Below are positions 24,783 through 34,277 of a stretch of 64,000 nucleotides of DNA, piece by piece. Within the stretch, counting starts at the first letter, position 1, and the number at the start of each line of letters is the position of its first letter. The translations under genes and the position numbers were made by a program. The notes beneath the pieces were generated by a model. It did no database searches. It saw only the letters and a program-made list of their open reading frames with translations, and was not told the origin of the DNA. This DNA comes from Corallococcus sp. EGB (GTDB lineage Bacteria; Myxococcota; Myxococcia; Myxococcales; Myxococcaceae): positions 3,348,001 through 3,412,000 of the forward strand of contig NZ_CP079946.1 of assembly GCF_019968905.1 (NCBI RefSeq), written 5' to 3'.

Positions 24783-26774
24783 ATGAGCGACACGGTGCGG
24801 TCCCCCGCGGGGCAGGAGGAGGCGCGGTACCGGGCGCTGCAGGCGGTGGATCCGCGCGGGCCCGGAGCGCTGGAGACCTTCACCACCGGCCTGCATGACG
24901 AGAGCTGGCGCGTACGTCACGCGGCGGCGGAGGGCCTCCGCCACGTGCCGGACGCGCAGGGCGTCACCGCGCGGCTCGTCTCTGTCCTGGGAGAGCGCGG
25001 TGAGACGGGCGCGCGCAACGCGGCGGCGGAAGCGCTGGCCGGAATGGGACCGGTGGCCGTCGCTCCGCTGGTGCGGCTGCTGGAGCACGAGGATCCGGAT
25101 CAACGCAAGCTGGCGGCGGACATCCTGGGGCAGCTGGGGCAGCCGCAGGTGGAGGACGTGCTCCTCCGAGCGCTCTCCGACGAAGACCTCAACGTGCGCG
25201 TGTCGGCCGCGGAGGCGCTGGGCCGGATGGGCGGGGACGCCGCCGCCCGGGCCCTGCAAGACCTGCTGAACGTGCCCACGCCCCTCTTGAGGCTGGCCGC
25301 GCTGGAGGGCCTGGCGTCGCTCAAGCGCGCGCCGCCGCTGGAGCGGGTGATGGCCCTGGTGGAGGACCCGGGAGTGCAGCGCAGCGCCCTGCGGCTGCTG
25401 GGCCTGTACCCGCCGGGCGTGGCCACGGAGCGCATCTGCCGGGCCCTGGCGTCGCCGGTGCGGTCGGTGCGTGAGGCGGCGCTCGTCGCGCTGGGAGCCC
25501 AGGCCTCGGGACTGGGGCCGTACGAGCGCGGCGAGCTGGACGCGGTGGCTCGCTCGGTGCTGAGCGGCATCCCGGGCGTGACGGAGTACGTGGCTCAGGC
25601 GCTGGACGGCGAGGACGTCCAGGTGCGGGCCGGCGCGCTGGTGGCCGCCGGGGCCCTGGGCGCGGCGTCGCTCGCGGTGGCGGTGGCGGAGGTGGCGCGC
25701 GAGGACCGGCTGTTGCGCGAGGTGCTCTTCACGCTGGGACAGCTGGGGCCGGAGGGACGGCGCCTGCTGCTCGGGAGCATGGGCACGCTGTCGCTGCCTG
25801 CTCGCACCGTCGCGGCGGAGGCGCTGGTGCTGCTGGTGGACTCCACGTCGGTCGCGGAGCTGTGCGCGCTCTTGGAGTGGGCGGAGGACGACCTGCGCGC
25901 GGTGGTGGTGCGGGCGCTGGGGCGCACGCGCTCGCCGGAGGCCGTGGCGCCGCTGGTGGAGCTGCTCGCGGATCCGTCCCTGTCCAGCATGGCGGCGCGA
26001 GCGCTGGAGCAGCTGTCCGTGGCCCACCCGATGGCGGCGCTCACCGCGCTGGAAGCGGCGGTGGAGCAGCGCTCGACGCCCGCGGCGGTGGCGGTGCTGG
26101 GCCGGCTGGGCCGCGCCCGGGTGCTGCCCACGTTGCGGCGGATTGCCCGCGACGAGGACGCGTCCTGGCGCGCGGCGGCGGTGGAGGCCGCGGGCCGGGC
26201 GGACGGCGAGGCGGGCCTGGAGCTGGCGCGCGGCGCGCTGGCGGATGAGTCCCCGAAGGTGCGCATCGCCGCGGTGCGCTCCCTGGGGCAGCAGGGCGGC
26301 AAGGAGGCCGCGACGTTCCTCGGGCTCGCCCTGAAGGACGAGGACCGCGGCGTGCGCGTGGCCGCGGTGGAGGCGGTGGGCGTGGCGGGCGCGAAGGAGC
26401 GCTCGCCGGACCTGGAGGCGCTGGTGCGCCACGGGGATGGCGCGCTCGCGATGCTGGCGGTGCGGGCCCTCACGAAGCTGGGGACGGTGGGCGCGGGCGT
26501 CCTCTGGGACGCGCTCGGCCACCCGGACGCGGAGGTGGTGAAGGCCGCGCTGGCGGCGCTGTCGTCGGCGGAGGCCTCGGCGGACGGGGCGGCGCTGGCG
26601 GTGTCGCTGTTGGGCCATCCCCGCTGGGACGTGCGGGTGGCGGCGGCGCGCGTGTTGGGGGGACTGGGGCGGCCGGAGTGCCTGCCCGCGCTCGGACATG
26701 CGCTGACGGTGGAGCAGGACGCGCTGGCCCGGGTGGCGTTGTCGGACGCGGTGCACCGGTTATCGGGGCGGTGA
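24783..26774 (+). CDS. HEAT-repeat protein of the che operon
   Basis: A 663-residue protein made almost entirely of HEAT/PBS-lyase-type helical repeats of about 30 residues. A recurrent pattern is VRxxAAEALGxxG (for example NVRVSAAEALGRMGG and VRVAAVEAVGVAG). There is no signal peptide or enzyme motif. HEAT repeats form protein-binding solenoids. HEAT-repeat proteins are known next to other myxobacterial che clusters, where they act as partner or output scaffolds. The ATG at 24783 follows AGGAGG by seven bases. I infer it binds a component of this Che system. Confidence 0.88.
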   Translation: MSDTVRSPAGQEEARYRALQAVDPRGPGALETFTTGLHDESWRVRHAAAEGLRHVPDAQGVTARLVSVLGERGETGARNAAAEALAGMGPVAVAPLVRLLEHEDPDQRKLAADILGQLGQPQVEDVLLRALSDEDLNVRVSAAEALGRMGGDAAARALQDLLNVPTPLLRLAALEGLASLKRAPPLERVMALVEDPGVQRSALRLLGLYPPGVATERICRALASPVRSVREAALVALGAQASGLGPYERGELDAVARSVLSGIPGVTEYVAQALDGEDVQVRAGALVAAGALGAASLAVAVAEVAREDRLLREVLFTLGQLGPEGRRLLLGSMGTLSLPARTVAAEALVLLVDSTSVAELCALLEWAEDDLRAVVVRALGRTRSPEAVAPLVELLADPSLSSMAARALEQLSVAHPMAALTALEAAVEQRSTPAAVAVLGRLGRARVLPTLRRIARDEDASWRAAAVEAAGRADGEAGLELARGALADESPKVRIAAVRSLGQQGGKEAATFLGLALKDEDRGVRVAAVEAVGVAGAKERSPDLEALVRHGDGALAMLAVRALTKLGTVGAGVLWDALGHPDAEVVKAALAALSSAEASADGAALAVSLLGHPRWDVRVAAARVLGGLGRPECLPALGHALTVEQDALARVALSDAVHRLSGR

Positions 26775-26787
26775 GGGGAGGACTCGG

Positions 26788-27660
26788 ATGCCACGCTTCG
26801 ACGAGGGCCGCCCGGAGATGACGCCGGAGGAGTTCCGGCTGCTGCGCGACCACGTCTACGCGCACTGCGGAATCCTCATCCACGAGAACATGAAGTTCGT
26901 GATGGAGCGGCGGCTGTGGCCCCGGCTGGAGGCGCTGGGGATCCAGGACTTCGGCTCCTACCACCGCTACCTGCGCTACGACGCCCAGCGCAGCGCGGAG
27001 CTGGAGGCGGCCGTCGAGTCGCTCACCACGCATGAGACGTACTTCTTCCGCGAGCCCGCGCAGCTCAAGGCCTTCCGCGAGGAGCTGCTCCCCGTCCTGG
27101 AGAAGCGCAACGCGCACACGCGGCGTCTGCGGCTGTGGTCCGCGGGGTGCTCCTCCGGCGAGGAGGCGTACACGCTGGCCATGCTCCTGAAGGAGAGCGG
27201 CCGCTTCGACGACTGGGACGTGGAGGTGCTGGGGACGGACCTGTCGCGCCGCGTGCTGACCGTGGCCCGCCGCGCCGAGTACGGCCCCAGCGCCCTGCGC
27301 GCGACGCCGCCGGACCTGCTGGAGCGCTACTTCGTGCCCGCGGGGGTGAACCGCGTGCGCGTGCGCGACGACGTGCGGGCGTGGGTGAGCTTCGGCCACC
27401 ACAACCTGTCGGACGTGGCGGGCAGCCAGCTGGTGCCGCGCTCGGACGTCGTCTTCTGCCGCAACGTGATGATCTACTTCGACCTGGCCGCGCGCCGCCG
27501 CGTGCTGGGCGTCATCCGCGACCGGCTCTGTCCCGGGGGCTACCTGCTGCTGGGCCACGCGGAGAACCTGCTCAGCCTGGGCGCGGACTTCGAGCTGGTG
27601 CACCTGAAGGGCGACCTCGTCTACCGCCGGCCCGAGCTTCCGGGCGGGGAGGGCCGCTGA
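26788..27660 (+). CDS. cheR: Chemoreceptor methyltransferase CheR
   Basis: A 290-residue CheR with the N-terminal helical domain (LTTHETYFFREPAQL) and the SAM-binding domain (LWSAGCSSGEEAYTLAM, VLGTDLS, VFCRNVMIYFD, LLLGHAE). It methylates receptor glutamates. No receptor gene is in this cluster, so the substrate must be encoded elsewhere. The ATG follows GGGGAGGA; the stop overlaps the cheB ATG (TGATG). Confidence 0.94.
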   Translation: MPRFDEGRPEMTPEEFRLLRDHVYAHCGILIHENMKFVMERRLWPRLEALGIQDFGSYHRYLRYDAQRSAELEAAVESLTTHETYFFREPAQLKAFREELLPVLEKRNAHTRRLRLWSAGCSSGEEAYTLAMLLKESGRFDDWDVEVLGTDLSRRVLTVARRAEYGPSALRATPPDLLERYFVPAGVNRVRVRDDVRAWVSFGHHNLSDVAGSQLVPRSDVVFCRNVMIYFDLAARRRVLGVIRDRLCPGGYLLLGHAENLLSLGADFELVHLKGDLVYRRPELPGGEGR

Positions 27661-28703
27661 TGGGACGTCCGCTCACGGTGCTCGTCATCGACGACTCGGC
27701 CACCAACCGCCGCACGCTCACCACGCTCCTGGAGTCCTCCGAGGAGGTGCGGGTGCTGGGCTGGGCCCACGACGGCGAGGAGGGGCTCAAGAAGGTCCTG
27801 GACCTGAAGCCCGACGTGGTGACGGTGGACCTGGAGATGCCCCGGCTGGGCGGCCACACCTTCCTGCGGCTGCTCATGCGCGCGGCGCCCACGCCCGTCA
27901 TCGTCATCTCCAGCTATTCGCACCGGTCGGACGTGTTCAAGGCGCTGGAGCTGGGGGCGTTCGACTTCATCGCCAAGCCGCCCCAGGGCACGCCGGCGGC
28001 GCTGGAGCGGCTGCGGCGCGAGCTGCTCGACAAGGTGCTCGCGGCGCGCCACGTGAAGTCCGGGGGCCGCCACGGGGCCGCGTTGCGCGGCGCCGTGCTG
28101 GCGGGGGAAGCGCCGCAGGTCATCGCCGTGGGCGCGTCCACGGGGGGGCCCCCCGCGGTGCAGCGGCTGTTGGAGGGGCTGGCCTCCGAGCCGAACGTCA
28201 GCGTGCTGGTGGGCCAGCACATGCCCTCGCAGTTCACCCGCGCCTTCGCGGAGCGGCTGGACCGCATCGGGCCCTTCACGGTGAGGGAGGCGCGCGAGGG
28301 CGACGTGGTGGCGCCGGGCCACGTCTACATCGCGCCGGGCGGGCGGCATCTGGTGCTGTCGGACCGCACCGGGCGCCTGGAGCTGCGCACGCCGTCCCCC
28401 GTGCCCGCGGACAAGTACGCCCCGTCGGTGGACCGCCTCTTCGAGAGCGTGGCGGAGGTGCTGGGCCCGCGCGCGGTGGCGGTGGTGCTGACGGGCATGG
28501 GCGCGGACGGGGCCCAGGGCGTGCGCGCCGTCCGCCGCGGGGGCGGCGAGACCTGGGCCGAGTCCGAGGACACGGCGGTGGTGTACGGCATGCCCAAGGA
28601 GGCCATCGCCACCGGGGCGGTGTGCCGGGTGCTTCCCCTGGACGACATCGGCTCGGAGCTGGCCATGCTGGTGCGCCGCCGTCGCCCGTCCGCCGGGCCG
28701 TGA
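27660..28703 (+). CDS. cheB: Receptor methylesterase/deamidase CheB
   Basis: A 347-residue CheB. The receiver domain has D57 in VTVDLEMPRLGG. The catalytic domain has S160 in GASTGGPPA, H187 in GQHMPS and D283 in LTGMGADGA. Phosphorylation by CheA should activate receptor demethylation. It is paired with cheR by an overlapping start and stop. Complete, with no missing residues. Confidence 0.95.
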   Translation: MGRPLTVLVIDDSATNRRTLTTLLESSEEVRVLGWAHDGEEGLKKVLDLKPDVVTVDLEMPRLGGHTFLRLLMRAAPTPVIVISSYSHRSDVFKALELGAFDFIAKPPQGTPAALERLRRELLDKVLAARHVKSGGRHGAALRGAVLAGEAPQVIAVGASTGGPPAVQRLLEGLASEPNVSVLVGQHMPSQFTRAFAERLDRIGPFTVREAREGDVVAPGHVYIAPGGRHLVLSDRTGRLELRTPSPVPADKYAPSVDRLFESVAEVLGPRAVAVVLTGMGADGAQGVRAVRRGGGETWAESEDTAVVYGMPKEAIATGAVCRVLPLDDIGSELAMLVRRRRPSAGP

Positions 28704-28772
28704 ATCGCTGGCTGCATGACAGCCGCCGCACATTCCGGGGCCAGGGGGCGCGCGGATGGTAGGCTGAGGGCC

Positions 28773-29159
28773 ATGTCGCAGCAGCCGATCCGCGCGCTGG
28801 TGGTGGATGACTCGCAGGCCATGCGCCGCAGCATCATGTACGCGCTCCAGCGTCTGACGGACGTGGTCTGCATCGAGGCGCAGGACGGCGTGGAGGGGCT
28901 CAAGAAGCTCACCACGCAGGGGCGCTTCGACCTGGTGATGACGGACATCAACATGCCGTTGATGGACGGGCTGAAGCTCATCCACCACATCCGCCAGACG
29001 CAAGAGCACCGGGCGGTGCCCATCGTCGTGGTGACGACGGAGGGCGCGGCCGCGGACCGGGAGCGGGCCATGGCGCTGGGGGCCACGGCCTACCTGGTGA
29101 AGCCCGTGCAGGCCCGCGTGGTGCTGGACACGGTGAAGGAGCTGCTGAAGCTCGGCTGA
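28773..29159 (+). CDS. cheY: CheY-like single-domain response regulator (second copy)
   Basis: A 128-residue receiver domain: D12-D13 acidic pair, D58 in VMTDINMPL, the threonine pair in VVTTEG, and the lysine in LVKPVQ. It resembles the first receiver of the operon more than the CheB receiver, as if the two CheY copies arose by duplication. It has a 69-base gap upstream and a TGAGGG ribosome site. Two receivers could mean one output and one phosphate sink, but sequence cannot say which. Confidence 0.92.
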   Translation: MSQQPIRALVVDDSQAMRRSIMYALQRLTDVVCIEAQDGVEGLKKLTTQGRFDLVMTDINMPLMDGLKLIHHIRQTQEHRAVPIVVVTTEGAAADRERAMALGATAYLVKPVQARVVLDTVKELLKLG

Positions 29160-29186
29160 GCTTCGGCGGACATCCCAAGGGCACGC

Positions 29187-29957
29187 ATGGAACCGGCGTT
29201 GGACGTCGAGGGACTGGAGAAGACGTACGGCGCGGTGCGGGCGGTGCGCGGGCTGTCCTTCCAGGTGGCGCCGGGCGAGGTGCTGGGCCTGGTGGGGCCC
29301 AACGGCGCGGGCAAGACGTCCACGCTCCGGTGCCTGGCCGGCATCCTCCCGGCGTCCGCGGGGCGCGTGCGCGTGGCCGGATTCGACGTGGCCCAGGCGC
29401 CGGTGGAGGCGAAGCGGCAGCTGGCCTTCCTCCCGGACGAGCCGCGCTTCTTCGAGTACCTCACCGTCTGGGAGCACCTGAACTTCACCGCGCGGCTCTA
29501 CGGCGTGGAGGGCTGGGAGGAACGGGGCCGCGCGCTCCTGGAGGAGATGGCGCTCACGGGCCGGGAGAGATCGCTGCCGGGCGAGCTGTCGCGCGGCATG
29601 AAGCAGAAGCTGTCCATCGCGTGCGGCTTCCTGCACCAGCCCCGGCTCATCCTCCTGGATGAACCGCTGACGGGGTTGGATCCGCTGGGCATCCGCCGCA
29701 TGAAGGCCTCCCTGCGCCGCCGCGCGGAAGAGGGCACGGCCCTGGTGCTGTCGTCGCACCTGCTGCCGCTGGTGGAGGAGCTGTGCCACCGGCTGCTGAT
29801 CATCGCCGGAGGACGCGCGGTGGCGCTGGGCTCGCTGCCGGAGATCCGCGAGCAGCTGGCGGGCGGAGCCGGGGACGGCGCGTCGCTGGAGGAGCTGTTC
29901 GTGCGCATCACCAGCGCGGCGGAGGAGACGGCGGCACGGAGGAACGAACCGGCGTGA
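29187..29957 (+). CDS. ABC transporter ATP-binding protein
   Basis: A 256-residue ATPase: Walker A GPNGAGKTS, signature LSRGMKQKLS, Walker B LILLDEPLTGLD and switch histidine SSHLL. It has the form of drug- or lipid-export ATPases. The stop overlaps the GTG of the next, membrane-spanning gene (GTGA), so they form one transporter. It lies 27 bases after the second cheY and may belong to the same transcript. Confidence 0.93.
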   Translation: MEPALDVEGLEKTYGAVRAVRGLSFQVAPGEVLGLVGPNGAGKTSTLRCLAGILPASAGRVRVAGFDVAQAPVEAKRQLAFLPDEPRFFEYLTVWEHLNFTARLYGVEGWEERGRALLEEMALTGRERSLPGELSRGMKQKLSIACGFLHQPRLILLDEPLTGLDPLGIRRMKASLRRRAEEGTALVLSSHLLPLVEELCHRLLIIAGGRAVALGSLPEIREQLAGGAGDGASLEELFVRITSAAEETAARRNEPA

Positions 29958-31675
29958 GCCTTCCGAGCGCGGTGGCGTTCCTCTGGGTGAGGAGCTGGCG
30001 CAACCGGGCGGTGCGCCAGGTGCAGCGGCTGAAGCGTCCGCGCTACCTGCTGGGCGCGCTGGTGGGGCTCGCGTACCTGTACTCGCTGGTGGGGCGCAGC
30101 GTGTTCGTCCAGGGCACGGGCCGCGGGGTGTCCCCCAACGCGAGGCTGTTCGCGGAGTTCTCGCTGGAGATGTCCGTGCTGGGCACGCTGGTGACGGCGT
30201 GGGTGCTGGGCGCGGACCGCCCCGCGCTGACCTTCACGCAGACGGAGGTGCAGACCTTCTTCTCCGCGCCCGTCACGCGCAAGGCGCTGCTGCACTACAA
30301 GCTCTTGAGAGGCCTCCTGAGCGCGACGCTCGCGGCGCTGGCGGCGACGCTCTTCGTGGGGCGCTTCACCAACCCCCGGCCGGTGCTCTTCTTCCTGGGC
30401 GCGGCGCTGGCCATGGGCACGCTCTACCTGCACGGCACGGCGGCGTCCTTCGTGCGCGTGTGGCTCGCGTCGCGAGGGCGCTGGGGCAGCGGGGTGCGCT
30501 GGGCGGTGGTGGCCGGCGTCCTGGTGGCGGCCTTGGCCCTGGTCCTGTCCACGCTGCGAGAGCACCCGCTGCCGGAGAACCTTGCCGCGCCCTTCGCCGT
30601 GCGCGAGTGGCTGAGCGATGTGCTCGATGCCCCCGGCCCCCGCGCGGTGCTCTGGCCGGGCCGGGCGCTGGTGGCCCCGTCGATGGCGCGCACCTGGCCG
30701 GACTTCCTGCGCTACCTGCCCGCGTCGCTGGCGCTGCTGGTGGCGCATTACGCCTGGGTGCTGGCGGTGGAGGTGCCCTTCGAGGACTCGGCGGTGGCCG
30801 GGGCGGAGGAGCGGTCGCGGCGGCGGGCACGGCGGGCCTCGCGCACGGGCACGCTGCGCGTGGGCCGGGTGCCCTTCGTGCTCGAGGCCCGGGGGCGTCC
30901 AGAGGTGGCGATCCTGTGGAAGAACCTCGTCGCGCGCCGGCGCATGGGCAGCGGGCTGGTGTTGCTGCTGGCCTTCGGAGTGCTGGGCGCCGTGTTCGCG
31001 CTGCTGATGGGGGACACGCGGCTGTTCTCCAACAGCCGCGAGTTCCTGGGCCCCATGGCCCTGATGGTCGCGGTGGCCATGGCCGTGATTGGCCCCAGCG
31101 CGTTCCGCACCGACCTGCGCATGGACCTGCCGAAGCTGGAGCTCCTGCGCGCGCTGCCGCTCACGGGGCGGCAGGTGGTGGGCGCGGAGCTGGCGGCCTC
31201 CGCGCTGGTGTTGGGGGGGGCGCAGGGGGTGATGTTGCTCGTGGCGCTGGTGCTGGGCGTGGGAAGGGACGACGCGACGCTCGCGCCGTGGTCCACGCCG
31301 GTGGTGCTGGGGCTCATGGCCGTCTTGCCGGCGCTGGGCCTGGCGGGGCTCTTCGTTCAGAACGCGGCGGTGGTGCTGCTGCCCGCGTGGATTCCGGCCG
31401 ACGCCGAGCGGGCGCGCGGCGTGGAGGCGCTGGGGCAGCGGCTGCTCACGCTGGTGGGCACGCTGGTGGTGACGTTCCTGGGACTGTTGCCTGCCGCGGT
31501 GGTGGCCCTCCTCGTGGGCTATCCGCTGTTCACTGTCATGGGGCGCTGGGCGGTTCCGCTCGCGGGGCTGGCGGCGGCCGGAGCACTCTTCGCGGAGGTG
31601 GCGCTGGGCGTCGCCGTCCTGGGCCGTGCCTTCGAGCGGCTGGACGTGTCGGAAGAACAGTCGAACGAAGCGTGA
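29954..31675 (+). CDS. ABC exporter membrane protein
   Basis: A 573-residue protein with about 10-12 hydrophobic segments in two halves, separated by a basic stretch near residue 285 (EERSRRRARRASR). It resembles large putative ABC-export membrane components rather than ABC-2 permeases. A middle segment, RTDLRMDLPKLELLRALPL, is typical of those. The GTG at 29954 overlaps the ATPase stop. The substrate is unknown. Confidence 0.85.
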   Translation: MSLPSAVAFLWVRSWRNRAVRQVQRLKRPRYLLGALVGLAYLYSLVGRSVFVQGTGRGVSPNARLFAEFSLEMSVLGTLVTAWVLGADRPALTFTQTEVQTFFSAPVTRKALLHYKLLRGLLSATLAALAATLFVGRFTNPRPVLFFLGAALAMGTLYLHGTAASFVRVWLASRGRWGSGVRWAVVAGVLVAALALVLSTLREHPLPENLAAPFAVREWLSDVLDAPGPRAVLWPGRALVAPSMARTWPDFLRYLPASLALLVAHYAWVLAVEVPFEDSAVAGAEERSRRRARRASRTGTLRVGRVPFVLEARGRPEVAILWKNLVARRRMGSGLVLLLAFGVLGAVFALLMGDTRLFSNSREFLGPMALMVAVAMAVIGPSAFRTDLRMDLPKLELLRALPLTGRQVVGAELAASALVLGGAQGVMLLVALVLGVGRDDATLAPWSTPVVLGLMAVLPALGLAGLFVQNAAVVLLPAWIPADAERARGVEALGQRLLTLVGTLVVTFLGLLPAAVVALLVGYPLFTVMGRWAVPLAGLAAAGALFAEVALGVAVLGRAFERLDVSEEQSNEA

Positions 31676-31700
31676 GCGCGAGCGCGCGAGGAGCATCTCC

Positions 31701-32591
31701 ATGAAGGTCGGTTTCATCGGGTTGGGGAACATGGGCACGCCGATGGCGGCGAGCCTGGTGGGCGCGGGCCATCAGCTCGTCGTCTGGAACCGCACCGAGT
31801 CCAAGGCGGAGCCGCTGAAGCAGCAGGGCGCGCGCGTGGCGAAGACGCCCGCGGAGGCCGCCCGCGACGCGGAGGTCGTCGTGTCCATGCTCGCGGACGA
31901 CCACGCCGCGGAAGCCGCCGTGCTGGGGAAGGACGGCGTCGTCAGCGCCCTGCCGAAGAACGCCATCCACGTCTCCTCCAGCACCATCTCCGTCGCGCTG
32001 TCGGAGCGCCTGACGAAGGCGCACGCGGACGCGGGGCAGGGCTACGTCTCCGCCCCCGTCTTCGGCCGCCCCGAGGCCGCGGCGGGCAGGCAGCTCTGGG
32101 TGGTCGCCGCCGGCCCGAAGGCGCAGGTGGAGAAGGTGCGGCCGCTGCTCACGGCGCTGGGGCGCGGCCTCACGGAGCTGGGGGAGCGGCCCGCCGCCGC
32201 GAACACGGTGAAGCTGTCCGGCAACTTCCTCATCGCGTCGATGATGGAGGCCCTGTCGGAGGCCTTCGCGCTCGCGGAGAAGTGCGGCGTGGAGCGCGCG
32301 GCGTTCCTGGACGCCTTCAAGTCCGTCTTCGCCAAGGCCCCCATCTTCGAGAACTACGCGGGCACCATCGCCCGGGGCCAGTACACGCCCGCGGGCTTCG
32401 CGCTGCGCCTGGGGCTCAAGGACGTATCGCTGGCGCTCGAAGCGGGCCGGGCCGCGGAGGTGCCTCTCCCGCTGGCCAGCCTCCTTCGCGACCACTTCCT
32501 CACCGGCGTCGCGCAGGGGCGCGGTGACGAGGACTGGTCCGCGCTCGGCGCGCTCGCCCAGGAGCGGGCCGGCATCAAGAAGAAGGCCTGA
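31701..32591 (+). CDS. NAD(P)-dependent 3-hydroxyisobutyrate-dehydrogenase-type oxidoreductase
   Basis: A 296-residue protein. It begins with the Rossmann motif GFIGLGNMGTPMA and shows the family blocks SAPVFGRPEAA, LSGNFLIASMMEALSEAF and, near the end, LGLKDVSLALEAG. The conserved catalytic lysine lies in NTVKLSGNF. The glyoxylate/succinic-semialdehyde reductase subgroup is plausible. The ATG at 31701 follows GAGGAG. Its true substrate cannot be told from sequence, and the neighbours give no hint. Confidence 0.88.
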   Translation: MKVGFIGLGNMGTPMAASLVGAGHQLVVWNRTESKAEPLKQQGARVAKTPAEAARDAEVVVSMLADDHAAEAAVLGKDGVVSALPKNAIHVSSSTISVALSERLTKAHADAGQGYVSAPVFGRPEAAAGRQLWVVAAGPKAQVEKVRPLLTALGRGLTELGERPAAANTVKLSGNFLIASMMEALSEAFALAEKCGVERAAFLDAFKSVFAKAPIFENYAGTIARGQYTPAGFALRLGLKDVSLALEAGRAAEVPLPLASLLRDHFLTGVAQGRGDEDWSALGALAQERAGIKKKA

Positions 32592-32598
32592 AACACGA

Positions 32599-32628
32599 AG
32601 GGCCTCCCGGGAATACACGGGAGGCCCT
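32599..32628. terminator. Bidirectional terminator hairpin between convergent genes
   Basis: AGGGCCTCCCG (32599-32609) pairs perfectly with CGGGAGGCCCT (32618-32628), with an 8-base loop. It sits between the oxidoreductase stop and the convergent asnS stop. T-rich sequence (TTCGTGTTT) follows on the minus strand; on the plus strand the T run is missing. Confidence 0.65.
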
Positions 32629-32656
32629 CGCTGACGTCAGTGCGCCGCGGCGCGCA

Positions 32657-34057
<1,401 letters not shown>

Positions 34058-34277
34058 GGTGCTCTCCCTCGTGCTCCAGACCGGGAAGGCGAGTTAGTCG
34101 CGCCCGGGCCCGAGGGCAAGCACCGAGCGAGTCCGCCTCCTGGCCTGGGGCCACGCCCGGGCCCCTGCCCACCCGGCTTACCCGGTCAGGGGCCCCGGGG
34201 CGCCAGCCGTCCAGGCCTTCGACGCGCCAAGACTTGTTGCCCGCGTGTCCTACCTCCCGCTAAGAGACCGAGAAGCC

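Noticed and set aside
24057-26756. An 899-codon open frame on the minus strand
   Set aside because: It is the shadow of the HEAT-repeat and neighbouring che genes; its repeats only mirror the periodicity of the real gene.
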